Assembly: GCA_022843605.1 (NCBI GenBank)
Contig: JALHNI010000020.1
Span: 1 to 64,000, forward strand
Source: Bryobacter sp.
GTDB lineage: Bacteria; Acidobacteriota; Terriglobia; Bryobacterales; Bryobacteraceae
Length of the DNA stretch: 64,000 nt
Direction of reading: 5' to 3'
Positions 19,318 through 26,757 of the stretch are shown in pieces. Under the pieces are notes generated by a model, which did no database searches, was not told the origin of the DNA, and worked only from the letters and a program-made list of their open reading frames with translations. How positions within the stretch are numbered: position 1 is the first letter of the stretch; each line of letters begins with the position of its first letter. The position numbers were made by a program, and so were the translations under genes.

Positions 19318-20357
19318 CTCTTCCCGCCTCCCGATGCAGGAGGCGAAACCTCGGGTTCGTCGATTGGAGGCGGGGCGGCTGTTTCGGGTTCCGGATTCGC
19401 CGCTTCATGGATCTCCGGCAGCTGACTCGTGTCAAACCGCTCCGAACCTTTCTGGCGCCCCGGCGCGGCCACCACCACCGGCTTCGGCTCGGAAAGCATC
19501 ACCCACCAGGCCGCGCACACGCCCGCCACCAGCAGCGCTCCCGCCACCATCACCTGAATCCCACGTCCCGCTCGCTTCACGGTCACCGGCGGCAGCACCT
19601 CAACCACGGAAGCTTCCTGGGCAGCCTCCAGCATCAGCACCGTGATGTTGTCCTGGTCCGGATCGTCCACCGCCAGAGCCGCCGCCACCAACTGCTCGCA
19701 GTATTCCTGGGCGTCGCCCGCACGCGCAGGGAAATTCCCGGGCGCAATACTCTTGAAGAGTCCATCGCTCGCCAGCAGCAGCCCATCGCCCACCGCCACC
19801 GCCATCGGCCGCAAACTGCGATCCACCTGCTCCAGCCGTTGTGCCCCCAGATAGCTCGTCAACGACTCCCGTTGCGGATCGCTCTGGGCCGCTTCGCGCG
19901 TCAGTGCCCCGGCCAGTACCTGCGCGTCCAGTTCCGCTGCGTAAATGTGCGCGCGATTCAGTTGAGTCAGCTCTCCCGCACGTCGCAGAAACAAGGCGCT
20001 GTCGCCCACCGAGATCCAGTAGAGCTCCGTTTCGCGCAGCACTGCGGCCACCAGCGTCGTGCCCCCGTCGTCCGCCACCACCTGGCGCACCGCATCCTGA
20101 GCCGCGTTCAAGGCCCGTGTCAAAGCATCCGGAACGCTCTCCTCCGCTGCCTTGGTCTGGTAGGTATCGAGAAACGCCTTCACCGCCGCCCGGCTGGCCA
20201 GTTCCCCATGCTCCAGGCCACCCATACCGTCGGCCAGCACCGCGACGAACCCCGCGTGCGCACAGAACTCGGTATCGGCTGGATTCGAGAAGCCGAAAGC
20301 GTCCTGCTGGCCTTCCCTTCGCCCGATATGCTGCGCGTTGCCGAATGCGTACTTCAT
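19314..20357 (-). CDS. PP2C-family phosphatase with C-terminal membrane helix
   Basis: This 347-aa protein has an N-terminal PP2C domain (GRREGQQDAF, LADGMGGLEHGE, ISVGDSALF, LASDGLFKS, DPDQDNITVLML), with all metal-binding acids present. A membrane helix follows at about 268-290 (VMVAGALLVAGVCAAWWVML), then a ~50-residue low-complexity, proline- and acid-rich tail ending beyond the membrane. The catalytic domain should be cytoplasmic. It overlaps both flanking genes by 4 bases, so expression is tightly coupled to the FHA protein and the trypsin-FHA protease. Two phosphatases for one kinase suggests different localisations or targets. Confidence 0.92.
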   Translation of the reverse strand: MKYAFGNAQHIGRREGQQDAFGFSNPADTEFCAHAGFVAVLADGMGGLEHGELASRAAVKAFLDTYQTKAAEESVPDALTRALNAAQDAVRQVVADDGGTTLVAAVLRETELYWISVGDSALFLRRAGELTQLNRAHIYAAELDAQVLAGALTREAAQSDPQRESLTSYLGAQRLEQVDRSLRPMAVAVGDGLLLASDGLFKSIAPGNFPARAGDAQEYCEQLVAAALAVDDPDQDNITVLMLEAAQEASVVEVLPPVTVKRAGRGIQVMVAGALLVAGVCAAWWVMLSEPKPVVVAAPGRQKGSERFDTSQLPEIHEAANPEPETAAPPPIDEPEVSPPASGGGKR

Positions 20358-20923
20358 GCGTCCCAGCGAAAGCCTTCACGCACGAAAGCCACCAGCACGA
20401 GTTGCGACTGGCCCACCTCCATCACGTCGCCCGCCCGTATCTCCATCGGCGAATGGACCACCTCGCCGTTGCAATAGACGAGTCCGCTCGCTTCGCCCGG
20501 GGCCAGCCAAAAGCTGCCCCGCTTGGGTTCAAACGTCACCACTGCATGTCTGTCGCGCGAGACGCTCTCATCTCCCGGAATGCTCACGTCCATCGCCGGT
20601 GACCGGCCCACGAAGTTCTTGGCCGCATGCAAACGGAAGTCCTGCCCGCGATCCGGCCCTTCGATACAAACCAGCCATCCCACCACCGGCTCCACTTTGC
20701 CGCTGCCGCGCATCAGGGGCACGGTCTTCCCGCCCACCGGCGTCGGCGTCGACGGCATCGCCATCGCCGCCTGCCCGGCCAGCGGCGGATCCGGCGCCGC
20801 TGGCCGCAACGGCACAGTCTTGCCACCCGGAATCAGCGGCGCCGCCTCAGAGGGCTTCGGGCACCAGGGACACGCATGGTGCTTTGCCGGGTCATAGAAA
20901 TGTCCATCCGCGCAGCGAATCAT
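20354..20923 (-). CDS. FHA-domain protein with N-terminal zinc-binding motif
   Basis: This 189-aa protein starts with a probable zinc site (RCADGHFYDPAKHHACPWC). A proline-rich linker follows, carrying the GGKTVPL heptad twice; its threonines are candidate phosphosites. The C-terminal FHA domain is at about 95-185 (FVGRSPAMDVSIPGDESVSRDRHAVV). FHA domains bind phosphothreonine, so the protein could be an adaptor for the operon kinase. I chose ATG at 20923 because it overlaps the upstream stop by 4 bases and immediately precedes the zinc motif; the open frame upstream of it lies inside the stator gene. Confidence 0.9.
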   Translation of the reverse strand: MIRCADGHFYDPAKHHACPWCPKPSEAAPLIPGGKTVPLRPAAPDPPLAGQAAMAMPSTPTPVGGKTVPLMRGSGKVEPVVGWLVCIEGPDRGQDFRLHAAKNFVGRSPAMDVSIPGDESVSRDRHAVVTFEPKRGSFWLAPGEASGLVYCNGEVVHSPMEIRAGDVMEVGQSQLVLVAFVREGFRWDA

Positions 20924-21735
20924 TCGCCCGCTCCTTTCTTCGCAGCTGGCTTCTGGATCGCCGCCAACTCCTTCGCAAAACTTTCTTTGAACTCCGGAGA
21001 CGGCTCGAACTTTACGCTGTAATCCCGGGCCGTGAATAACGTACCCACCCACGTTCCCGTGCGCTCCTGCGAAAGACTCGCCGTTGGCATGTAGAACAGT
21101 TTTCCGTCGAAGAGGTAGTATCCGCTCACCGACACCGGACTGCCGTTGCCGTTGCTCCCGAAGTACTTGTAATAGACCTTCTGCTCCCCGCCCGGCGAAC
21201 CATCTCGCGCCGACCAAAGCTCTGTCCCCGGCCCCTGCCGCACCTCCGTCCGGATCTCGTCGCTGAACGTCCGGTCCTGCTTCTTACTCGGGTCCATGCG
21301 CGGCGTCAATTCGCCCTTGGAGGTCTTAATGTTCACGCCCTCCAGGAAAAGGTCCACGTCGTGCGAACTCCGCCATGCCATGCCCACCACCAGTGGATTA
21401 CGCGCTTCCAACTTGCGCGCCTTCTGCTGCGCTTGTTCCAGTTCCTGCTTCGCCCGATTCAGATCGCCTTGCTGCTTCTGGATGCGCCGCTGCAGGTCAT
21501 CCATCTGCTGCATCAGCTTCTGTCCATCGGCGCTCTTGCTCAGCTTCTCCCGGAGAGACCGCAACTCCTCCTCCATCGCCGTGATGTCCTGCTGCGCCTC
21601 TTTCGCATTCGGACCGGTTGGCTTCCAGTAAGGAAACAGCACGAGTGTCATAAAGCAAAACACGCCGAGAGCACCGCACAAAATGTCCAGCAGCGACATG
21701 TTGAAGATGTTGATCTCCCTTTGCCTCGCGCGCAT
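20920..21735 (-). CDS. MotB/ExbD-like stator protein with periplasmic coiled coil
   Basis: This 271-aa single-pass protein begins with EINIFNMSLLDIL followed by ~18 hydrophobic residues. The arrangement mirrors ExbD/MotB, where an aspartate at the start of the only helix carries the ion; here it is D17. A long coiled coil (about 43-115) is followed by a beta-rich domain (about 120-250) containing DVDLFLEGV and VSGYYLFDG, reminiscent of DUF2135-type sandwiches. There is no OmpA-type peptidoglycan domain. The MotA/ExbB-like gene lies 3 bases upstream. It is inferred to be the rod of an ion-driven motor reaching into the periplasm. Confidence 0.78.
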   Translation of the reverse strand: MRARQREINIFNMSLLDILCGALGVFCFMTLVLFPYWKPTGPNAKEAQQDITAMEEELRSLREKLSKSADGQKLMQQMDDLQRRIQKQQGDLNRAKQELEQAQQKARKLEARNPLVVGMAWRSSHDVDLFLEGVNIKTSKGELTPRMDPSKKQDRTFSDEIRTEVRQGPGTELWSARDGSPGGEQKVYYKYFGSNGNGSPVSVSGYYLFDGKLFYMPTASLSQERTGTWVGTLFTARDYSVKFEPSPEFKESFAKELAAIQKPAAKKGAGE

Positions 21736-21738
21736 CGC

Positions 21739-22572
21739 CTAGTTCCCCACGTACAGCCGGTTGATCAGGTTCCGCAGCGTATAGTCGCCCGCCAAATTCA
21801 CCGCGCGCTCCTCCTGCTCCTGCACCAGTTGCAGCAGGAACACCAGTAGTGCGCTTTGCGACAACGCCACCATCGTGCAATCGAAGCCCACGGCGAGCGT
21901 CTTGGCCATCTCCTTCAGGTCGAGTTCCTTCGCCGGATCGCCGGCTTGCGCCAGCGACGCCCCCAGTCCGAAGACCGTTCCGATGAAGCCCAACGTCGGC
22001 ACCAGCCAGGCGACGAAGCGCACCATGCCGTACTGCAGATCCACCCGGTGCGCGAGCAATTCCAGGCTGCTCGTCATCACTCCTGACGCCTGCTCAACGG
22101 AGCGGCTGGATTGAAACTGCAAAATCGACAGGTTGATCAGCGACGCTACAAAACCGCTGTCGCGGTCGAATTGCCCCATCACCCGCCGCCGGATCGGCCC
22201 CAGATCCTTCGGCGTCAACACCGTGTGCTCATCTTCGGGCAGAAATCCGGCCTTCAGCAGTGCTTCCTCGCGCGCCCCTGCCCGCCAGCGCACAAACAAC
22301 TCGCCCAGACCCAGAAAGAAGACAACATGCATAATGTTCTGAATTGTTAGCGGATAGGGGAAGTGCAACGACGGACGGTCGAACAGCAGGACGGTGAGGC
22401 GCCCTTCGGGAATCAGGCTCGCCGCGCCAATGAACAGCAGCGAGACGCCGATTGCCGCGAAGGCTGCCAGCCTTCGGTCAGGCCGGTACCAGAATCCATC
22501 GAGTTGCAGTCGCACGGGCGGCCCGGGTGTGCCCTGTGAAGGCATCGTCGGTGTCATCTGAGTCGGGTTCAT
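21739..22572 (-). CDS. MotA/TolQ/ExbB-family proton channel protein
   Basis: This 277-aa membrane protein has four predicted helices: ~35-54, ~77-95, ~183-207 and ~225-250. The last two match the ExbB/TolQ/MotA channel core, with P192 and GFIGTVFGLG in helix 3 and GFDCTMVALSQSALLV in helix 4, where T233 lies at the position of the conserved ExbB threonine. A charged cytoplasmic loop lies between helices 2 and 3. With the downstream stator gene it should form a proton- or sodium-driven rotor-like unit. No TonB, TolA, FliG or OmpA-type partner is nearby. Confidence 0.86.
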   Translation of the reverse strand: MNPTQMTPTMPSQGTPGPPVRLQLDGFWYRPDRRLAAFAAIGVSLLFIGAASLIPEGRLTVLLFDRPSLHFPYPLTIQNIMHVVFFLGLGELFVRWRAGAREEALLKAGFLPEDEHTVLTPKDLGPIRRRVMGQFDRDSGFVASLINLSILQFQSSRSVEQASGVMTSSLELLAHRVDLQYGMVRFVAWLVPTLGFIGTVFGLGASLAQAGDPAKELDLKEMAKTLAVGFDCTMVALSQSALLVFLLQLVQEQEERAVNLAGDYTLRNLINRLYVGN

Positions 22573-22580
22573 AGTTTCCT

Positions 22581-22988
22581 TTAGGCTTGGCAGAACGGAC
22601 AGACGCCCCCCACGGGCTTGACGGCTCCGCAGCCGCAGCGCACCAGGCGTTGGCTACGTACCAGAGGGGCCGACTTCTGACGCAGAATGTCCAGCAGATC
22701 CGCCACGGCGATCTCCACTGACCCGAAGCGCAGCGTATCCGCCGCGCTCACTTGCTCCGACTGAATCGCCCGCGCCACACCGCCGCGCACCACAAAGGTG
22801 CCATTGCTGCTGCCGCGATCCGTCACCGACAGCCGGCCCTCTCCCAGGTCACCCAGCACGGCGTGCAGGCGGCTCACCGAGGTGTCGGCAATCGGAATAT
22901 CAGCCGCGGCATCCCGGCCCACCGAATAGCTGCGCAATGTTCTGGTTCCTGTCCCTTCTCCATCAAGTGACCGTGTTGCCAAAAACAT
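22581..22988 (-). CDS. Small FHA-domain protein with C-terminal zinc ribbon
   Basis: This 135-aa protein is the first gene of the minus-strand operon. The FHA domain spans residues ~20-95 (SVGRDAAADIPI, SVSRLHAVL, DRGSSNGTFVV). The tail forms a zinc ribbon with paired cysteines, RCGCG and CPFC. It probably reads phosphothreonine and docks to partners. I chose ATG at 22988, with an adjacent in-frame GTG at 22991. No clear Shine-Dalgarno was seen. The upstream 85 bases are shared with a divergent gene and must hold the operon promoter, but no convincing -10/-35 pair could be assigned. Confidence 0.88.
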   Translation of the reverse strand: MFLATRSLDGEGTGTRTLRSYSVGRDAAADIPIADTSVSRLHAVLGDLGEGRLSVTDRGSSNGTFVVRGGVARAIQSEQVSAADTLRFGSVEIAVADLLDILRQKSAPLVRSQRLVRCGCGAVKPVGGVCPFCQA

Positions 22989-23076
22989 CACGCAGAATTT
23001 GCGGCTTAACGAAACTTTGCAGGCCTTCGCGCCACTTCCTCGCCCCCCTCGCGTAAACTAGGGCGCGAAGGAACCT

Positions 23077-23412
23077 ATGAAGCGAATCTTCTTGATCTGC
23101 CTTTCCGCCGTTTCACTCTTTGCCGCGGACGTCACCGGCAAATGGACCGCCGCCATCGAAGGCCCCCAAGGCCAGATGGAACTGCTCTTTAACTTCAAGC
23201 AGGAGGGCGAAAAGCTCACCGGCACCTCCCAAAGCCCCATGGGCGAGATGACGATCTCCGAGGGCAAAGTAGAAGGCGACGTGATCACCTTCACCGTAGC
23301 CACGGACCAGTTCAAGGTCGTTCACAAAGGCAAGGTCGAAGGAGACCAGATCAAGGTCACCGTCGAAATCGGCGACCGCCAAATGGACTTCGTCGCCAAA
23401 CGCGCCAAGTAA
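23077..23412 (+). CDS. Small secreted beta-rich protein of unknown function
   Basis: This 111-aa protein has a Sec signal peptide (residues 1-17, MKRIFLICLSAVSLFAA). The mature part alternates short strands (GKWTAAIEGPQGQMELLFNF, KLTGTS, ISEGKVEGDVITFTV), suggesting a small lipocalin-like or beta-barrel fold. No catalytic motif is seen. It is transcribed divergently from the FHA-motor operon, 85 bases apart, so the two may share a regulatory region. Small secreted proteins of this style are frequent in acidobacteria. I do not recognise a named family. Confidence 0.8.
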   Translation: MKRIFLICLSAVSLFAADVTGKWTAAIEGPQGQMELLFNFKQEGEKLTGTSQSPMGEMTISEGKVEGDVITFTVATDQFKVVHKGKVEGDQIKVTVEIGDRQMDFVAKRAK

Positions 23413-23421
23413 GCTGCTCTG

Positions 23422-23923
23422 TCAGTTGCCAGGCAACGCCAACGTCCGATACCAATTGAAGTTGACGGCATCGACCCCGTGCGCTTGTAGCTGGTGGCAG
23501 AGAGTTAAGTCATCGGTAAAGACGAGGATCCTGTTGTGCCGCGAAAAGGCAACTGTCGGTTAACCCGAGTCGCCAGAACAAGTCGTGATGCGCGGGAACG
23601 GAACTCGGATAGTACTTTTCCTCCAGCAGGTCGGTGACCGCCGTCAAGACCTCGAAGAAGTGGTAGTCGCCCCTGGGCGCTAGGTTGCTCACCTCGGTGA
23701 GCACGTTGGGCGTTGTGTAGATCTTGGTAAAGCAGCCGCTCTCGATCATTGTTTCCAGGCTTTCGAAGTCGGACTGCGTATAGGCCTGCGCACGCTTCGA
23801 AGTCGCCAGTTGTTCAGGGCCACACTTACCGATCACGTACACGAACAGCAGGTTGGTATCGAGAAGGATTCCCTTCTTCCGATACTTGTGGAACAACTCC
23901 AATCCCTCCTCCGAACTGATCAC
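23422..23923 (-). pseudogene. PIN-domain protein disrupted by a frameshift
   Basis: The reading frame starting at 23923 encodes a PIN-like N-terminus (GILLDTNLLFVYVIG) and continues to LTDSCLFAA, then runs out at a stop at 23510. In the +1-shifted frame the sequence continues sensibly as NRILVFTDDLTLCHQLQAHG and on to a stop at 23422-23424, restoring the TDD acidic motif typical of the end of a PIN nuclease. The shift is near 23540 (codons TTC GCG G/CAC AAC). It is a true mutation, a sequencing error or, less likely, recoding. Intact, it would be a ~166-aa RNase-like protein. It is coupled to the upstream partner by a 4-base overlap. Confidence 0.82.
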
Positions 23924-24201
23924 AGTTGACGGATTCTCACGTACTTCATCGATCCGGTCTGGGCATCAATACCGACGCTCTTGTAGACTCGCGGATCTTT
24001 CTTGAACATTGACGAGAATTGCACCGCCGGAGGGTCGCTAGGCAGGATTGTCGACGGTGGCGGAAATGCGCTGAAAGTCACTTTCCAGAGCTGCTCGTCC
24101 TCCGCCAACTCAACTTCTTCGAGTCTCATATCGGTGTAACCATTGAGAACTAACGTTGCTGCGTCCTGCGCTGACTTAATCGCGGAAGGGGCATCGATCA
24201 T
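23920..24201 (-). CDS. Small protein paired with the PIN-domain gene
   Basis: This protein of about 93 residues (105 if the GTG at 24237 is used) overlaps the PIN gene by 4 bases, so the two form a two-gene unit. The ATG at 24201 avoids overlapping the comM 3' end, while the GTG would overlap it by 17 bases; neither has a clear Shine-Dalgarno. The sequence (DAATLVLNGYTDMRLEEVEL, then LWKVTFSAFPPPS) looks like a small alpha-beta domain with no obvious DNA-binding motif. Position suggests an antitoxin or accessory protein, but nothing in the sequence proves it. Confidence 0.6.
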   Translation of the reverse strand: MIDAPSAIKSAQDAATLVLNGYTDMRLEEVELAEDEQLWKVTFSAFPPPSTILPSDPPAVQFSSMFKKDPRVYKSVGIDAQTGSMKYVRIRQL

Positions 24202-24220
24202 ATGGCCATCATACCCGGTG

Positions 24221-25759
24221 CTAAGCTCCCCAGCCACGATCCAGACTCCGGTACTGCACCGCCTCGGCCAGATGCTTGGCCTCCACCCGCTCGCTTCGCC
24301 CCAGGTCGGCGACCGTCCGCGCCACCTTCAGAATCCGGTCATGCGCCCGAGCCGATAACGCCATCTTCCGGATCGCCAGTTCCAAGGTCCGCTCGCCCGC
24401 CGCATCCAGCGCACAGACCTCCCGTAGCCGCGCCGGTGGAATATAGGCGTTATAGAACCCTCTCGCCAGTTGGATCGCCCGCGTCGCCTCCACCCGCTGC
24501 CGTATCTCGGCCGACGAAGCGCCCTCGTTCTTCGACCGCAGGTCCTGATACGGCACCGCCGGCACGTCGATCTGAATATCAATGCGGTCCAGCAACGGGC
24601 CGCTGATCTTCCCGAGATAGCGCTGAATAATGGCTCCCGTGCAACGGCACTCCCGGCTCGCATCTCCCCAAAAACCGCAAGGACAAGGGTTCATCGCACA
24701 CACCAACATCACCCGGGCAGGGAAGACCAGCGACATGTTGGACCGGGCCAACGACACCTGTCCGTCCTCCAGCGGCTGCCTCAACAACTCAAGCACATGC
24801 CTCGAGAACTCCGGCAGTTCGTCCAGAAACAGGATGCCGTTGTGGGCCAAACTCACCTCGCCCGGCTTCGGCGTCCCCGACCCGCCGCCGATCAACCCCG
24901 CATCCGAGACCGCATGGTGCGGAGCCCGGTACGGGCGTTCCACCAGCAGGCCCGCCCCGGGCGGCAACACCCCCGCCACCGAATGCACCTGCGTCGTCTC
25001 CAGCGCCTCCGGAAAGGTCAGCAACGGCAGAATCGTGCAGAGACGCTTGGCCAGCATCGTCTTGCCCGACCCTGGCGGACCAATCATCAGCGCGTTGTGA
25101 ACCCCCGCTGCCGCCACCTCCAGCGCCCGCTTCGCCGACGCTTGGCCCCGCACGTCGCGGAAGTCGTGGGCGTCGGCGTTCGTCTCGTCCGACCGCGTCG
25201 ACCTCGGCACGCCGCTCGGCACCGCAAAATCCGGATTCGCCAGCAACTTCACCACTTCCGCCAGATGCTCCGCCGGATACACCTTCACTCCTTCCACCAC
25301 CGCCGCCTCGTGCGCATTCTCCGCCGGCACGATCAGATGGGGAATGCCGTGCCGCCTCGCACAAACGGCAATCGACAGCGCGCCGCGCACCGGCCGGATC
25401 TTTCCGTCCAAAGACAACTCCCCCACAATCAGCGGGTCAAACGGCTCCCGCGCAATGTGATTCCGGAAAGCACCCATCGCTCCCAGGACGCCCAAAGCCA
25501 TCGGCAGGTCGAAGCTCGCGCCTTCTTTCCGTACGTTCGCCGGAGCCAGGTTGATCGTCACCGCGCGGCTGGGATAGCCAAAACCCGAATGCACCAACGC
25601 TGACTTAATCCGCTCTCGGCTCTCCCGCACCGCCGTATCGGGCAACCCCACTGTCACAAAATCGCGGTCTGACCCGTGCGAGTGCAGGTCAACTTCAATG
25701 TCGATCGGATGCGCGTCAATCCCAAACACGGCCGCGCTCTTCATGCGGTACAGGCTCAT
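24221..25759 (-). CDS. comM: YifB/ComM-family Mg-chelatase-like AAA+ ATPase
   Basis: This 512-aa protein is about the normal length for ComM. An N-terminal S5/Lon-type domain (~1-170, VGLPDTAVRESRERIKSAL) is followed by the Mg-chelatase AAA+ core with Walker A GPPGSGKTMLAKRL (~215-228) and Walker B ILFLDELPEF. The C-terminal Mg_chelatase_C region carries SARAHDRILKVARTVADL. ComM is a hexameric helicase aiding branch migration during natural transformation in Vibrio. By family, this gene may serve DNA uptake or recombination, although no other competence gene is in the window. Confidence 0.94.
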   Translation of the reverse strand: MSLYRMKSAAVFGIDAHPIDIEVDLHSHGSDRDFVTVGLPDTAVRESRERIKSALVHSGFGYPSRAVTINLAPANVRKEGASFDLPMALGVLGAMGAFRNHIAREPFDPLIVGELSLDGKIRPVRGALSIAVCARRHGIPHLIVPAENAHEAAVVEGVKVYPAEHLAEVVKLLANPDFAVPSGVPRSTRSDETNADAHDFRDVRGQASAKRALEVAAAGVHNALMIGPPGSGKTMLAKRLCTILPLLTFPEALETTQVHSVAGVLPPGAGLLVERPYRAPHHAVSDAGLIGGGSGTPKPGEVSLAHNGILFLDELPEFSRHVLELLRQPLEDGQVSLARSNMSLVFPARVMLVCAMNPCPCGFWGDASRECRCTGAIIQRYLGKISGPLLDRIDIQIDVPAVPYQDLRSKNEGASSAEIRQRVEATRAIQLARGFYNAYIPPARLREVCALDAAGERTLELAIRKMALSARAHDRILKVARTVADLGRSERVEAKHLAEAVQYRSLDRGWGA

Positions 25760-25911
25760 ATAAAGTAAGTGGAATCAGCTCGCCAAAATTCTCAATTATT
25801 TCTGCGTCAATCTCATCTTCGCCACATCTTCTCCATATAAATTGCAGTCAAGATAAACTTCCTACATCTTTCTTCTCCGCGCTGTAATCTTGGGAAAGAA
25901 GAAAGAGAGAC

Positions 25912-26757
25912 ATGGCGTCCGCCGTAGCCCGACCCCAAATTGCCGCTTCCGTGATTGCGAGTTCGTCCCTTCTGGCCGATCGGGCTTTCATTGAGAGTGA
26001 ACTCCGCAGCATCTTGCCGGCGCCGGCACTGTCGCCCGTCAGCGCCTGTATGGACTACGCTGTCCTCGGTGAGGCTCAGCGTCTTCGCCCGATCCTTGCT
26101 GTCCGCGCAGGTCAGCTTTCCGATTCTGATCCGGCTCTCACCCTGAGGGCCGCTGCCGCCGTCGAGATGCTGCATTGCGCTTCGCTCATCGTGGACGACT
26201 TGCCCTGCATGGATAATGACGCCACCCGGCGTAACCGCCCTTCCGCTCACGTCGCGTATGGCGAATCCACAGCGCTGCTCGCCGCCTTTGGCCTGGTAGC
26301 CCTCGCCGCCCGCACCGTAATTGAGCAGGATGCGGCGGAAGTCCACTGGGCTGGTCAACGCCGCTTCCAAGTCGCCCTTTTGCGCACCCTCGATTGTCGA
26401 AGTTTGATCGGCGGCCAAGTCATGGACCTGGAGCTTTCCGGCGATCGCCGCGAACAGTGCCGCGAATTGCTGAACGACTTGAAGACCGTTCCGTTGTTCC
26501 TTCTCGCCATCGAAGCCGGAGTGGCCTACGCGCCCGCTCCCCCTTATCCCGCGCTGAAACAGTTCGGGCGCCAATACGGAATTGCCCTACAAATGACCGA
26601 CGACTACCTGGACGGTGAGGCCAAGGACATCGCGCCTCTCACCCGCCATCTTGAGGCCACCACCGAGTGCCTGGCTCCCTTCGGAGCCGCTGCCCGTCCT
26701 TTGCTTGAGTTAGTGGAGTACCTACATGTCCGCGCGCAAGATCATCGTCATCGGTAG
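25912..26757 (+). CDS. crtE: Polyprenyl (probably geranylgeranyl) diphosphate synthase
   Basis: This 281-aa trans-prenyltransferase supplies the C20 precursor for the carotenoid operon. Both aspartate-rich motifs are present: DDLPCMDND (first) and QMTDDYLD (second). A GGQVMDLEL segment between them is typical of GGPP synthases. The ATG at 25912 follows an AAGAGAG-type ribosome-binding site. The 150 bases upstream are AT-rich for this genome (for example CATATAAATT near 25835) and probably hold the operon promoter. The 3' end overlaps crtI by 32 bases, so the C-terminus is slightly shorter than in some homologues. Confidence 0.9.
   Translation: MASAVARPQIAASVIASSSLLADRAFIESELRSILPAPALSPVSACMDYAVLGEAQRLRPILAVRAGQLSDSDPALTLRAAAAVEMLHCASLIVDDLPCMDNDATRRNRPSAHVAYGESTALLAAFGLVALAARTVIEQDAAEVHWAGQRRFQVALLRTLDCRSLIGGQVMDLELSGDRREQCRELLNDLKTVPLFLLAIEAGVAYAPAPPYPALKQFGRQYGIALQMTDDYLDGEAKDIAPLTRHLEATTECLAPFGAAARPLLELVEYLHVRAQDHRHR

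Noticed and set aside
20920-22572. Calling the MotA/MotB-like pair a Zorya system
   Set aside because: The stator lacks an OmpA peptidoglycan domain, and no ZorC, ZorD or ZorE-like helicase or nuclease gene is present.
15130-22991. Type VI secretion regulatory locus (PpkA/PppA/Fha)
   Set aside because: Kinase, phosphatase and FHA genes are present but no Tss structural gene (sheath, Hcp, VgrG, ClpV) lies in the window.
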